Origin: Girardinichthys multiradiatus
Taxonomy: Eukaryota > Chordata > Actinopteri > Cyprinodontiformes > Goodeidae
DNA: 64,000 nucleotides
Assembly: GCF_021462225.1 (NCBI RefSeq)
Contig: NC_061797.1
Coordinates: 38,714,147-38,778,146, forward strand
Direction: 5' to 3'
Below the pieces are notes generated by a model. The model was given only the letters and a program-made list of their open reading frames with translations, had not been told where the DNA came from and made no database searches. Position 1 is the stretch's first letter. Each line of letters starts with the position of its first letter. Both the position numbers and the translations under genes were made by a program. Shown in pieces: positions 1-12,461 of this stretch.

Positions 1-192
1 GCGAGAGGCTTCTTCCAGCTCTGTTAGGGGCCCGAGGTCAGAGCTTTGGGAGCGGGAGTTAACGCAGCGCTCTTGAGCCTGGGCAAGAGCCTCTGCCAGG
101 CAGTTCTGGGCCACAGGCTGGACCTTTTGCAAAGCTTGTGAAAGAAACTGGAAATGGACCTGCATCACTGTAACGAAGCACCGACCCAGCAC
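1..192 (-). CDS. garre1: garre1, second coding exon (partial, runs off the left edge)
   Basis: Read on the minus strand, a pyrimidine-rich tract and CAG acceptor end at 193, and an open frame starts at 192 and stays open to base 1. It begins VLGRCFVTVMQVHFQFLSQA and continues with LQKVQPVAQNCLAEAL. This joins in phase 0 to the end of the exon at 11973-12461 (…SLQDVE), giving the conserved LQDxEVLGRCF…QVHFQFL block of GARRE1/KIAA0355. GARRE1 is known as a Rac1/RhoG effector linked to RNA granules and the CCR4-NOT complex; no enzyme motif is expected. The exon is too short and truncated to stand out as an ORF, so it is easily missed. The rest of the gene lies left of the window. Identity is from recalled family sequence. 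Confidence 0.85.
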   Translation of the reverse strand, partial: MLGRCFVTVMQVHFQFLSQALQKVQPVAQNCLAEALAQAQERCVNSRSQSSDLGPLTELEEASR

Positions 193-665
193 CTGGACAG
201 ACAAAGAAACATCACCAGTTAAACCAGTTAAACAGTTAAAGAAAATGGATACCCCTGGAAGAGTTAAGTATAGTGAATGGGTGCTGAACAAAATATAATC
301 ACTGACCATTTATTAAGACATGAAATGTGACAAAAACTGTAAAACTGTCAGTTTTGCTCGTTAATAACAACATATGTGATATGGCTATAACACAAACCTT
401 GTTTTTATTTTTAATTGCAGCAGACTGACCAGTACAACACATTTTAAAACAGCTCTGCACCATTAAACTGCTGAATCATCTAGCACATTTGCCTACATTT
501 GTAGCCACATGACTGTCAGCAGACCGTCATCCTGCTAATCTGTTTAATGATAAGACTATGAATCATTCAAAAGGATGTCTTCCTCCCAGGTGATTACCCT
601 TTACAACTTAATCAGCTTAGGTTTATTTAGGAGACAGTAATGCTTTCTTTTCCTTTCTTACCATA
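193..665. other. garre1 intron sequence
   Basis: Intron sequence next to the second coding exon. AT-rich, no recognised gene or repeat apart from the acceptor tract at about 193-215 (minus strand). Confidence 0.6.
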
Positions 666-1925
666 CAGTGCCTTGCTAAAACGTTTTCGTACCCATTGAC
701 CTTCTTCCTATTGTCACAGTACAACCACAAACTTGCCTTAAAATTTATAGAGATTTTATGCGATAGATATACACACATTTTCTACATATTTTCCAATTAG
801 GAGTCGAAAAAGTGTGCTGTGCATTTCTATTCAGTCCACTTTCCTCTGAGACCCATTAATAAAATTCAATGCAACACACTGCCTTCAGAAATCAGCCAAA
901 CAGTCTAAATCCAGCTGCTCTGTGAAGACCTCAGAGGTTTGATAGAGAAGTGAACAAAGGGCATCATGAAGACCAACGAACACAGCAGACAGGTCAGTAG
1001 GAAAAGCTGTGAGGAAGTGTAAAGCAGGGTTAGGGTGTAAATAAATACCTCAGGTTTTGAACATCTCACAGAGTATTATCTAATTTGTGATATGAACATG
1101 AAAACCTACAAAGACATGGCCATCCACCAAACTGACAGACTAGTTCAGGAGAGCCTTAATCAGAGAAGCAGCCAAGAGGTCCCCGGTAGCTCTGGGGATT
1201 TCCGTCAGCAGTGACAGGGAAGCTGCTATGCCTCCTTTTCCAGGGGTTTTATCTTGGTCGGCTTCACTCCACTGGTTTTGCGATGGTTTCCATGCCCAAC
1301 GGTGATGTTGGTACTTGAAACTTATATCATGTTTGGTAGGCTCACACTGAACCATATCACAGTAAGGGTTAGTAGTGGCACAGCACACAACACTGATGGC
1401 TGGAGGCAGGGCTTCAAGCCATAACTCCAGCTGTCCGTGGTAACAAAGCAGCTTTCGTGCTGAGTAGAGTGAGATCGAGTGGAGTGGAGCCAATGCTGGA
1501 ACCGTGAATGGAAAAGACGCATTAGGATGTGCAAAACACTCAAAACTGTCCCAGACTTGAGTGTTTGCACATCCTAATGCCGGTTTTTGTTTTGAAAACA
1601 AGAACAGTTGAAAATTTCCTTCTCTAGAAACGCAAAGCTGGTAGAGACATAACCCTGAACACTTCCAGCTGTAATTGCAGTGGAAGGTGGTTCTACCAAG
1701 TACTGACTCAGGGAGGCAGAATAACAATGCACAGCACATTTTTAAGACTTTGAATTGTAAACAACTTGTAAAACTATGTGTTTGTTTCCTTCCATTTCAT
1801 AATAATGCACTACTTTGTGTTGGTCCGTCACTGAAAATCTCAGTAAAATACAGTGAAGTTTGTGGTTGTAATGTGACAAAATAGGAAAAGTTTAAGGGGT
1901 GTTAATAATTTTACAAAAGGTACTA
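666..1925 (+). mobile_element. Degenerate Tc1-like transposon with foreign middle
   Basis: The left end begins after a TA (664-665) with CAGTGCCTTGCTAAAACG, the usual terminus of the fish Tc1 family whose end reads 'gtttgtggttgtaatgtgaca'; that inner end is present at about 1857-1885. Bases 900-1190 match the transposase N-terminal region (HTH segment, 'cagacaggtca…agcagggttaggg…aacatctcacagag…gaagcagccaagagg') with many stops. About 1690-1860 matches the 3' noncoding part. The stretch between about 1200 and 1680 does not match the family and appears to be a later insert or replacement. No functional transposase remains. Confidence 0.7.
1519..1580. repeat. Near-perfect inverted repeat (hairpin)
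   Basis: The arm at 1519-1543 pairs with 1557-1580 over 24 base pairs with a single extra A in the left arm, leaving a 13-base loop. It lies inside the non-Tc1 insert of the 666-1925 element. Just upstream (about 1463-1490) is a run of gagt/gagtg-type motifs reminiscent of nonautonomous DNA transposons of fish. It could be the tip of a foldback transposon or a small hairpin RNA; the sequence alone does not decide. Confidence 0.8.
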
Positions 1926-2759
1926 CACTACTGATCAAAAGTTTTAGAATGTGTTTCTTATTTAATGGTTTTCTTTATGTTTATGACTATTTATATTGTA
2001 CGTAGATTCTCACTGAAGGCATCAAAACAGCAAATGAACTCATATGCAATTATGTAACAAACAAAAAAATTGTAAGATGTTTTATGTTTTATATTTTAGA
2101 TTCCTTAAAGTAGACATCCCTTTGCTGTGATGACTGAAATATTAACCTCTGGCTGTCTCTCAATGCAACTCTAGGAAATTCTTTCAAAACTCTTTGGTAA
2201 ATTATTTCAGGTTACCACCTCATGAAGCTCATGGAGAGAACGCTAAGAGAGCAAAGCAGTAACCAAAGCAAAGGGTGGCTATTTTGAATCTGAAATATAA
2301 AGATGTTTAGAATGATTTCACACTTTTTGTTTGCTACATAATTCCATAAGTGTTCATTCACAGTTTTGTTGCCTTTGGTGAGAATCTACAATGTTAATAG
2401 TCATGAAAATAAAGAGACCCATTAATTGAGAAAATGCTCCACATCGAGGGGAGAGCCAGTTGAGGTGGCTCGGGCATCTATACCGGATGCCTCCTGGACG
2501 CCTTCCTCGGGAGGTGTTCCAGGCATGTCCCACCGGGAGGAGGCCCAGGGGACGGCTCAGGACACGCTGGAGGGACTATGTCTCTCGGCTGGCCTGGGAA
2601 CGACTTGGGCTCCCCCTGGATGAGGTGTCTGGGGAGAGGGACGTCTGGGCGTCTCTGCTGACTCTGCTGCCCCCGCGACCCGGTCCCGGATAAGCGGAAG
2701 ACAACAAGTACGAGTACAAGTAATTGAGAAAATGTATCTAAAACGTTTGACCAGTAGTG
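1926..2759. mobile_element. Tc1/mariner-type nonautonomous element (MITE-like)
   Basis: Terminal inverted repeats: CACTACTGATCAAAAGTTTT after TA at 1924-1925, and the complement of CACTACTGGTCAAACGTTTT before TA at 2760-2761. No transposase frame survives. The interior matches fragments of the common 'actactggtcaaa' fish element. A LINE tail (2437-2720) is inserted in it. It directly abuts the Tc1 remnant to its left. Confidence 0.75.
2437..2720 (+). mobile_element. 5'-truncated RTE-type LINE, 3' end (Rex3-like)
   Basis: Encodes the conserved C-terminal tail of the RTE-type reverse transcriptase ORF: MRWLGHLYRMPPGRLPREVF, then GRRPRGRLRTRWRDYVSRLA and WERLGLPLDE, ending LLPPRPGPG-stop at about 2693, followed by a short simple tail. 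It is flanked by a 14-base direct repeat TAATTGAGAAAATG at 2423-2436 and 2721-2734, showing target-primed insertion into the surrounding MITE. A longer relative lies at 51392-52238 on the minus strand. Confidence 0.85.
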
Positions 2760-2761
2760 TA

Positions 2762-4689
2762 CGTCCTTTTTCTCTGGAGGATTTTGGAAAGCCCCTTGAA
2801 TCTCAGGCCTTGAGCATGTACACAAGTTAAAACAAACACTTTCAGAATGAAAGTTCCCTGAACTCTGGCTAAGATTATAAAAGTGCATGTTTATACCCAA
2901 CTTTGTGATCAACCATGAACTGTGTAATACATAAAGCACCAAAATAAAATATTTTTTATATTTTTAAAGCAATCCAGAGGACCTGTTGTTTTTAACTGTG
3001 CTGGTCTGTTGTTTTCACCATTATTAAAAACAAAAGCCCTTCATTACTCTTCATAGTGTTTTTTCAATTTTCTCCATACATCGTTCTGGAACTACTACGT
3101 TGCAAGTCCATTTGTGCTGAGAGAATAGTTCTGCCTTGTTTGCTGGTTAGCGGGAGAGAAACAGGACACCACAGGGCCCACCATGGTCACAGGGTTTTCT
3201 TTTTTCAGGTACTTGCTGAAAATATCTCAAGAGATTTGCTGAGTTGTGAGGACGGAAATATGCTGTCGCATTCCGACAGCAGGCAGAAACAACAGGACGC
3301 AGCCACTTTCAGTCCTCAGCAACGCACTTCATGGGAACCATAAGTGAGCCGTGGAAATAAGGGGGATCCATAAAATTTCACATGTTGGATGCTTCAGTGG
3401 GACAACAAAACACGCTTACGGATCCATTACCGCCAGAGGAATTGGTTGACTCATTTCCTTTGTTGCTGTTCCAGCCAGATTATTTCAGTGGTTGATTAGC
3501 CATCTTTCCTACCAAACACTGTTTGGCCAAAAACAAATCAAAATCTCTGAACCAACCAATGCTAAGGCAGGCCAAGATACAACCAAATAGTTTAGCCCTA
3601 GCTGAAGTCTGTTATGTCAGGGATGTTTTCTTGAAGCGTTTACAGTCTTTTTTTACTCCTATTTGTTTGCTGCATGCATTTAAAATAATGAAAAAAAGAC
3701 AAATATATATATCTTTGACCAGAAGATGGCACTTGATCACATCATGAAATTAAACAAATATATACCGTATTTTATCCTCTGAGGATGATAAATGTTGGCC
3801 ACAATTAGATTTATTTTCACAGCAATGATCCCAATACATACGAAGATCTTCAACTAAAACAAAAATATGCTCTGATTCCAAGTTGCACATACCAAAGGAC
3901 ACAGTCAGACTGATAGTGAGGCTTTAGGCTCATATCACAGTGCAGCATATCCTAATTAAGATAAAATAAAGCGAAAACACACTCTCAGATCAAGAACTAG
4001 TTTAAGTTTGTGAAAGCCCACAATAACCAAGCAAGTAGAAAAAAAATGAGGACATGGCCTCAGCACAGATAATGGATAACACATGTTATTGGCTGTGCAG
4101 TATCTTACACAGTCATGGAAAATATGAGAACTAAGGAGTGCAGCAGAGCCAAGCCGATGTTGGCCCCTACTGCTACCAAACAAGGCCACTCGTGAATCCA
4201 TCACTTTAAGACGTCCATTTTCTGGGAACACCTGCACTATCAGAACACCAAATCTAACAGGGTAATGTTCCTGAGATCCAGATCACTTATAAGAAGTTGT
4301 ATAATAGCTTGGTGGGATTGGATGGCCATCTGATCTGTGGGGGGAGGAAATAAATAGGTCATCTACCTTAGTTGGTCAATGCAAACAGTCCTGCTGTGCT
4401 TTTTGTTGCCTTTGAAGCTCTTATTTTGTGTTAGCAGCTATAGAGCCATCTCCAAATTACTAACTACTGCATTGAAACAGAAAAGGTTGTGGCTAAGCAG
4501 CTAACTGGTGCTCTGGATTATTGCAGCATTTCACTCATGTTCCCAAGGAGGTTGTTCAACCAAAACACCCCTTCTCAAGATTCTCAAAAAATATTCCAAT
4601 ACAAAATGATGGAGCTGACTTTACTGTCCACTGGACCTGACCTAAGCCTTTAAAACGATCAACTATCCGATCATGATTGATAAACTGGG
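2762..4689. other. garre1 intron, no gene seen
   Basis: Scanned on both strands; only short unrelated open frames. No exon with splice sites and no clear repeat recognised. Confidence 0.5.
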
Positions 4690-4862
4690 TCATTGTATCA
4701 GAAACTACTAATCCAATCACACAGATCCTTCTCTGTAGCTGTTTCAAATTACAGGTCTTGGTCAAGCCCACCCTATTATGGTGTTCCTCAAGGTTCTGTT
4801 TCAGGGACATTATTGTTTCTGTTGTGCATTCTCCCTCTTCAACACATTTTGAGCACTTTTAA
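4690..4862 (+). pseudogene. LINE reverse-transcriptase fragment
   Basis: Translation includes SVAVSNYRSWSSPPYYGVPQ followed by GSVSGTLLFLLCILPL, the PQGS-x-LGPLLF block of non-LTR reverse transcriptases (L2/I-like). The frame is short and flanked by stops, so this is a dead fragment within a garre1 intron. Confidence 0.65.
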
Positions 4863-5585
4863 AGATAATTTGTAATGACTTATGCTTTTTATATTGATTT
4901 ATACATCTGTTTTAAATCTACTGAGATTTTTTTTATGTCTTACATTAATACTTAGACCTTCCAACAAAAATAGGACGGCTGAAAATCTCCTCTAAATAAA
5001 AACAAAAAATTAAAAGCCTTGTTTACACACCAGAAAAGATTATACCTCAGGCAATGGAAACTCTTGCTCCTTTAGGCTCTTATGCTATATCTTCAGAAAC
5101 CTTGGGAATGAAGCTATATGCGAGATGTTCCTCTTTAAACTCCGATTCTTTTAGGAAATGAGAAATAACAGTTTTACGGTCAAAACGTTATTGTATATAA
5201 ACTTATTCATCAAGACTTCCATGTTGTAATTCATTATTCATATACCTAAACAAAATGTTGCCGGAGCACCTTAATGTTGTTCAAATTCCCTCTGCCAGGC
5301 TTTGGACAATAAGTCGTCCCAAGATTTCACATCACACTGCTTCCCACCCAGCCCATCAACTTTACAGTGCAAGATTAAGGTCCAAGGTACAGAGCTCTAC
5401 ATGGACAAGCTGCAGTGGATGTTTCAGAACTTATGCATCCATATGTCCTCAGAAGGTCCTTGAAGTCCTGTAACCAGGGTATGCTGGCTATCCAGATACA
5501 AAATCTAAGCTAAAAACATGACAGAGCTTTTACAGCAACAGCTCCAGGACTCTGAAACCCCCTCACACTGAGCCTGACCTGTGTT
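4863..5585. other. garre1 intron, no gene seen
   Basis: AT-rich; nothing recognised with confidence. Part of it may belong to the decayed 5' portion of the LINE that starts near 5586. Confidence 0.4.
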
Positions 5586-6707
5586 GTGTTTTATTTAAAG
5601 CTGCTGAATTTGGAGTTGGAGTTGAAGATGCTTCAACAAACCCACTGTCATCTGGACAAAGCCAGCAGCACTGTGAGGATCATGTTCTTTGATTTCTCCA
5701 GTACATTTAATACAATCCAACCTGATTTGCTTTGCCAGAAACTCCAGAAGACTCAGATGGCAGCCTCAACAATCTACTGGATCAAAGACTACCTGACAAA
5801 TAAACCACAGTTTGTGAGACTGAAGGGTTGTGAGTCTAACCAGGTAGTCAGCAGCACAGGAGCACCACAGGGGACTGTACTCTCACCATTCCTTTTCACT
5901 CTATACACCTCAGACTTCCAGTAACAAAACAGACTCCTGTCATCTGCAGAAATACTCGGATGATTCTGCAGTCGTGGGGTGGATTAGAGATGGACAAGAA
6001 GCCGAGTACAGGAAGGTGGTGGACTGCTGTGTGGCATGGTGTGGAAACAATCATCTCATTTTGAACATGACTAAAACATAAAGGAGATGATTGTAGATTT
6101 TAACAGAAACAGGAATAAGTCAAAAACTATTTCCATCATGGGAGAAGAGGTGGACGTGGTGGAGGAGTATAAATACCTCGGTGTTCACCTGGACAACAGA
6201 CTAGAGTGGAGATGCAACTGTGAAGCCATCTACAAAAAGGGACAGAGCAGACTGTACTTCTTGAGGAAGCTTAGGTCCTGTTGTGTTTGCAGCAAGATGC
6301 TGCATATCTTCTATAAGTCTGTTGTGGAAAGTGTGATCTCTTCTGCCATCATCTGCTGGGGAAGCAGCATCAGAGCCAGGGACTTAAAAAAGTTCAACAA
6401 GCTGATAAAAAAGGCTGGTTCTGTTCTGGGGACTCCTCTGGAGATCATTGTGGAAAGACGGATTCTTCATAAAATGAAGAACATTATGGAGAACCCTGAT
6501 CATCCTCTTCATGAGACTGTCCTACAACAACAGAGTGTCTTCAGTCAGAGGCTTGTTCAGATCTGCTGTAAGACGGAGCGCTACAGGAGATCCTTCCTGC
6601 CCACAGCCATCAGCATCTACAACGGCTCTTTGAAGAAACCCTCATAATGAGCTACAACATTTAATTTCACTTTGGGATTAATAAAGTATTTTTGAATTTG
6701 AATTGAA
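5586..6707 (+). pseudogene. CR1/L2/Rex1-type LINE, RT C-terminal half and 3' end
   Basis: The first open segment (5586-5924) carries FFDFSSTFNTIQPDLL and GAPQGTVLSPFLFTLYTSDF. The frame then shifts (SDDSAVV near 5955; canonical ADD/SDD box), and a second segment (6087-6647) carries KEMIVDFNRNR, EEYKYLGVHLDNRLEW and RRSFLPTAISIYN. The 3' end has ggattaataaagtat followed by a ttgaattgaat tail, typical of this group. The element is 5' truncated and broken between 5925 and 6086. It lies in a garre1 intron on the opposite strand. Confidence 0.85.
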
Positions 6708-9700
6708 TCCATTTTTGTCCCAAATTCCTATTATTTTTACCAGGTTTATTTCCTGAATTTTATTTTTGATTTGTTGTCTTTTGCACTTCACTTTGTGATT
6801 TCTTGTCTTGAAAGGTGGTAATATAAATATGTTTTTACCTTTTATTTTAGAGGAACGTTTTGAGAGTTCCATGTACAGGTAAAATTTAACCAAATATTCA
6901 AGCTGTAACATTTTGTTCATTTATTTTCTTAAAGAACATTAGTCAACGTTAATCTTTGAACATCTACAGTATATTATGAGCTTAAACTTCCAAACTGTTG
7001 GGCCTATTTGAGGCCAAAAACCCAACAGGCTCCACTTAATTGTTTTAACTTTTCTGGTTTATATGGGAAATAAGGAAGCTCAGAAATGCTTCAACACCAG
7101 TCTGTATAACAAATATGCTTACTCTTATTTGAAAACCTTTGTCAGCGTTAATATTTATAAAATCCTGCACACAGAAAGTTGTTTATGTATGTGTTCCTCA
7201 ATAAATCCAGGAAATGTTTCAGTCAAAAACAGTTAATGGAAACTACACCTAAATGGAACTTCTTGGTTTTTTTCTATAAACAGATTAAACCTTTAAATTA
7301 AGAACACAGTGTTACAGCGAGGCCAGCAATTTTATGAAAAACATATGTCAGACGTAGACAAATATGTTTGCCAGCTGAGATGAGTGCGTGTTTTTTAGAT
7401 GTCTGAACAAAACAGCCATAACGTCTCCCTGGTTGTGTCTGCTTTTGGTCGTATTTCTGTGCTTCAAACTTACAGGTTTCTCCAACAGACCCTAAAAGAA
7501 GGACCTCTTCATGCATATTTGGCAGCAGTGTCCCTCTGAGCTGCCAAAGAACCACATTCTTTTTTTGGAATAGAAAGAAGTAAAAAATGAAGAGAAAGAA
7601 AGGAGACATGAGCAAAAGAAGAAAATAAAGAGGGAAAAGCTTCGCATACCACAACTCCCCACACTCAAATATCCATTTGGTTCATTTTGACAACCTCACA
7701 GTCTCTCCAGCTACCAGACAGCATTCTATGAACAAGGAACGCACAAACCTGCATTAACATCCTTCACATCCCAACATTACAGCAAATAATCCATAAACAA
7801 CTTTATTCAACATGCATGTGTTTTTATGAAAACACTGGAAGAACGAGTGAATGCAAACCACTTGCTACAGATGACTCATCACAAAACCATACTGTTCAGT
7901 AACAAGTTCCTTTTAAGCGTTTTTTTGGTAAAAATTATTTTAGAGCGATGCCTTAAACGCCAGCTGCCTTGACCATTTCCATCCATCTGTGCTTTATGTT
8001 TAAAATAAGATAAAATTTACTGGCATAATAATACTGTATATACAGAGTGGTTTTGATAAAAGGTTAATACAACTAATAGCAGTCATCCGTCTATGCTTAG
8101 ACAAATGTTCCATTAATGGCAGGGTCCAGACACCAAGTGCAAGTTGCGAGCCATGCGGTCTAAACTTTCACAGACTTGGTCTTCCTCTAATATTTATCTG
8201 TGCGACCACAGAGAGTCAGATTAACTGACTGCGGTGCAGAAGTGTTTCCTGTTTTGGGCTCAGCCACATCCACGTAGGTTCTGCAGTCCCTCGCTACTCT
8301 TGGCTGCTGCTGTATGCCCATTGGCTGTTAAGTGATAGTTTTGTTGTAAGATCCTTCATCATAAAGGGGACAATTAAAACATATTCCTCGTCATGTTTGT
8401 TTTGTATTGTTATGTTTTAACCATGCAAACCCACTGCCACTCTCATTTTGTGGCTACTGCAGACTGGATGGAGAAGTATTACTAAACGCCTATGGCCGTG
8501 GCTCAGCCAGTATTGCATGGAGGGCCAAAAGTACTACAATTCAATACATACGTCTTTAATATTTATAAAGGTGATAACTTAAATTCACTTTGAAATAGAT
8601 ATTATGACTAAATAAATTTGGAATTTTATTGTGGGAATCAATTCAAATATGAATTATATGTTAAAAACACAGATAATGATCGCAGTATGTATTCAACTGG
8701 TCCAGTGTTCATTTTATTTGTGGGCTTTATCTATCAAAGTCAGTGGGCTTAGCAAATACCGTGACAGACAAGGTGATTGGTCAGCTGCTGTGCAAGTTCA
8801 CCAATCTAATGTTTAACAAGCTACAGCAACAGCTAAAATTATTTCAGGATGAATTGTAGCACATGAAATATGAAATAAAATAATTAGGTCTGATTTTGAC
8901 ATGTAACAAATTCACCTTTTACTAAATGATTCACACATTTCCTTATTTAACTGTTCATTTAAGTCACTGACATTTATATAAATATTGATACATTATTACA
9001 GGTTTAATTATCACATAGTCATGTTCAATAAAACAGAATATGCGATCCATTGAGACTTGTCTGTCAGATTAAAAGTACCTATTGAAAATAGCCTTTAAGC
9101 AGGTATTAAACATAATTTTAATTACACCCACATTGCTGTATTAGAATGTTTTTTTTATTAGTTGATGTGATATTCTAGTCTTAAATGTCAGATTTAATCA
9201 GCTGTAAGCAGGAAATAATCATAATTAACAAAAAGAAAGGCTTGAAACCATCAGTTTGTGTGGAATGAGTTTCACTTTGTGAATTGAATTACTGAAATAA
9301 ATGAAGTTTTCAATAGTATTGTATACACAGAATATTTGCATATTATGCAATAATATATGCATACAAATATTTGACAAATTACGTATTTGTTGCGCTTTCA
9401 ACCATTGAATGTTGGGCTTAAACGCACTCATGAATTTTTGAGTATTAATTAGAGTAGAGATAGTCTGCCTGGATTTATGAACCTGAAATCAAGATCCCAG
9501 TAGCTTCCAGACTTAGGTCGACCTGCGAATCTACTTAACTTAAGTGTCTTTTTCCATCACAGCTTAATCCGTAGGTCTGGGTACTTTCACAGGTCACCCT
9601 GCATGCCTTAAAATCTCCATTTAGCGGAGAACAAACCAACAGAAAGCAATCCTTTCCAAGTACAGAGATCATTCCGGAGGCTGCTTGGGTGTGGCGCCCA

Positions 9701-10626
9701 CATAAAAATACACCGACTTCTACTATCCAGGCTCTACATGAAATACTTCTTAATCAAACAACAACAATAATAAAAAAAACAGATTACTACTAATATAGAA
9801 TATAAATCTCAAACTTTCTGTAGTTAATGCTAATTTGGCTTCTTAAAGCATAAGCAGCTTGTTAAATGCTTTAAGCTTTGAATCATTTAGTCCAGATTTT
9901 TAACTGGGGCCCCTCTAAGACTGATGTTGTAAACTGTAATGACCCCATGCTCAAGGCTCGACAGAGTCAACATACGTTGTCCAACCGGACTTCATAATCC
10001 CAGTGACCTGAGTTTCAAGTGAGCTGAATATAACCAAAATCTGGAACAAAAGAGCAAATTGGGGTTTCCATGATATTTACGCCTACGATGTGAGAACAGC
10101 CCCAGTTTCAAGAGTAAAATGTAAAACAATGAAATTACCTGAATCCATTTTTTACAGATCATGCCGTTAGAAAATATTAAGAAAGGTCCACATACTTGCA
10201 TTCCATTTGAACCTCTGATTACTTTTTATAGAAATTAGTTATAACAAATGATTTATTCGCATATGAAGTAACCTCAGTATACAATATTTCAGTCTACACA
10301 TCATGCAAGACTGCAAAAATATGGTACAGGCTTCAGGGTAGCAAAATGATGCTTCTGTTCTCACATCCTTCTTGCTTTTCACGCCTCACCCTCAGAGATA
10401 TTGACACTAGGCGTAAGAACCCTGTTTGAACCAGGAAACACTGATTCATAGAGCCAGCCTTATGACGGTGGGCAGCTAAGCAACTCTGCACCACATCTTG
10501 AAGATAAAAATGAACGTGTGGCGATATGCTGCTCACTTTCTTTCTTTTCACAAATTGTGGAATTACTTGTTTTGGAGGAAACAAACTCTTATCTAAACCT
10601 ACAAACCTGAACAAGCTATTCTTCCG
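6708..10626. other. Long garre1 intron stretch, no gene seen
   Basis: AT-rich sequence with only short random frames (for example 7298-7654 and 9225-9431 on the minus strand) lacking codon bias or family motifs. No clear repeat, RNA gene or exon found. Confidence 0.5.
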
Positions 10627-10639
10627 ATGAAATTATGTT

Positions 10640-10845
10640 TGTCAAACAGACCGCAATCCGTTTCTGCTGGAAGGATGATCCCTTCCTCCGCTGATTGCCC
10701 TGTAGGGGTTCCACAAGGCTCCATTCTTGGACAGGTTTTGTTCACATTTTATAATGATTTGCCAAATGTCTGCAGATATGTTAATGTCCAAATAGTGATT
10801 TTTCTACTTGCAAACAATGTCAAATGTTTGATTGTCACATGAGGT
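10640..10845 (+). pseudogene. LINE reverse-transcriptase fragment
   Basis: Translation contains SVSAGRMIPSSADCPVGVPQ followed by GSILGQVLFTFYNDLPNVC, the VPQGSILGPVLFTLY…NDLP block of non-LTR RTs. Short and isolated; a decayed fragment. Confidence 0.75.
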
Positions 10846-11972
10846 CTGAATCAGGCACAGGATTGTTTTTACTGAATACGTAGGCTGCAGTTTATCAGGA
10901 AGATGTTGCTGTTATGCCATTACTGAAAATGACAATATTAATAATGATTAACACCACATTTTCCTGACACTCTTTCTTCAACATTACATAATGTCCCCAC
11001 CATGCCCCAGAGGTTTAAGTATCTCAGCCACTAAAAATATACATCAGGTGCAGGAAAACAAATGGCAGTTACAGTCCATACAGCTGGCCAAATATCACTG
11101 ATATACAGCGTTTTATGGCAAGACACTTTACATATAGTAGCTATCCAAACATTGCTATATTTTACACACTGATATTATAGTGATAATAACGATTCAATAT
11201 ATTGTGTAGCTCTACTGAATCCCAAAACAATCTGCGTATATGATGCTTTCTAAACGTTCCCAAAGATGTACAGCAATGTCTTTAAGGGGTAGAGAAATAA
11301 TTATTCAGTGGATTACAATTTCTTGGTGTTGTCTGGATTCAGCACTCTTTCATCTGTTTCATCTTCAAAATTGAAATCATTAAGACCGTATCCTACAGTT
11401 AATGCTGTTAAGGTGCATCTTCATTGCATTTCTCATATTGATTATTCAGAAATACATCTAATAATAAAACAACAAAATCCCTGCTCAAGAAAGCGATGAA
11501 AGCTGTTGATAAAAAAAACCCGTGTTATTATACCTTTCTAACATTCATTTTAAATATGCTTGCTTTAGATAAGCTTTTGCATGGATTTGTTCCACCTATT
11601 TTAAGAGATTTGTTTTTAAACAGAGGGCTGCCCCTTGGTCATATTCTATCTTTAAGGTTCATCTTAAGTGATATTCAAAGGAACATCTAATCGGAACCTT
11701 GTGTATTTAACACCTCGTTGTTGTTTGTTAGGTATTGTTGGCTTCAGTTGTTGAAGGTTTAATGTGTTCTTTATTTTAATTCATCTTCTAATGTTATACC
11801 ATCAACCTGCCTGGGACTACAGATGAGAATTAGCCCACTGGCTAAGTCTGACACGTTTAAAGGATTTAACTATGGTCATAAAATGGCATTGTCCCATCAA
11901 AATTAATAAATAAAATTTATGGTCATGAGTTAACAAAAATGTCGTGTGGAAGGTTTCTCTGTGAGCACGTAC
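10846..11972. other. garre1 intron adjacent to first coding exon
   Basis: No gene seen. The minus-strand 5' splice site GTACGT (11967-11972) opens this intron, which runs about 11.8 kb to base 193. Confidence 0.55.
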
Positions 11973-12461
11973 CTCAACATCCTGCAGGCTGAAGTCGTTC
12001 TGGTCTTTAAAGTTAGCGGCCCCAACACTCAGCTCCATTAGCATCTTAGCAATCTCTGGCTTTATTGCTGCAGTCAGCCTGCTGGCCGCCTCCATGACGT
12101 GTTCCTGCACGTCCTTCAGTTGCATAGCTGCTTTGGAATAGTGAGAGTTCCTGAACACGCTGCTGAACAGGTCTGTGAGGAAGGCGCTGGCCCGGCAGAA
12201 CACGTTGAGAGCGTCCAAATATTTGGAGATGCCTTGCTGGATGTCAGCAACAGCGGTTGTGGTGCAGGAGGCAGGTGGGTGGCAGCTGCCAGGAATGCCC
12301 ACCCCAGTGCCCATGGGCGACGAAGTCAGGGAGGCGCTCAGGGTCCGGCTCAGCTCAGGCATCTGGTACTGCTGGTGCTGCTGCACTTTCTGCTTGGACC
12401 CGCCAAGCAAAAAGCGACGCTTGTAGTCCATTTTATTTTCCTGTGCACTACAACAATACAT
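11973..12461 (-). CDS. garre1: garre1, first coding exon (start codon to phase-0 donor)
   Basis: The ATG at 12461-12459 opens MYCCSAQENKMDYKRRFLLG, the known N-terminus of GARRE1 (KIAA0355). The exon holds 163 codons, including ADIQQGISKYLDALNVFCRA and AAMQLKDVQEHVMEAASRLT, the start of the conserved N-terminal domain, and ends …QDVE before the donor GTACGT. The frame is open upstream to 12536, but the MYCC start is chosen because it matches the family; MDYKRR at 12431 is a second possible start. The serine/proline-rich insert after about residue 35 is variable between species. GARRE1 acts as a Rac1/RhoG effector in cytoplasmic RNA granules. The next coding exon is at 1-192. Confidence 0.93.

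Noticed and set aside
1140..1739. 199-codon open frame on the minus strand
   Set aside because: It crosses a Tc1 remnant and the foreign insert including the hairpin; no domain, codon bias or splice context, so chance.
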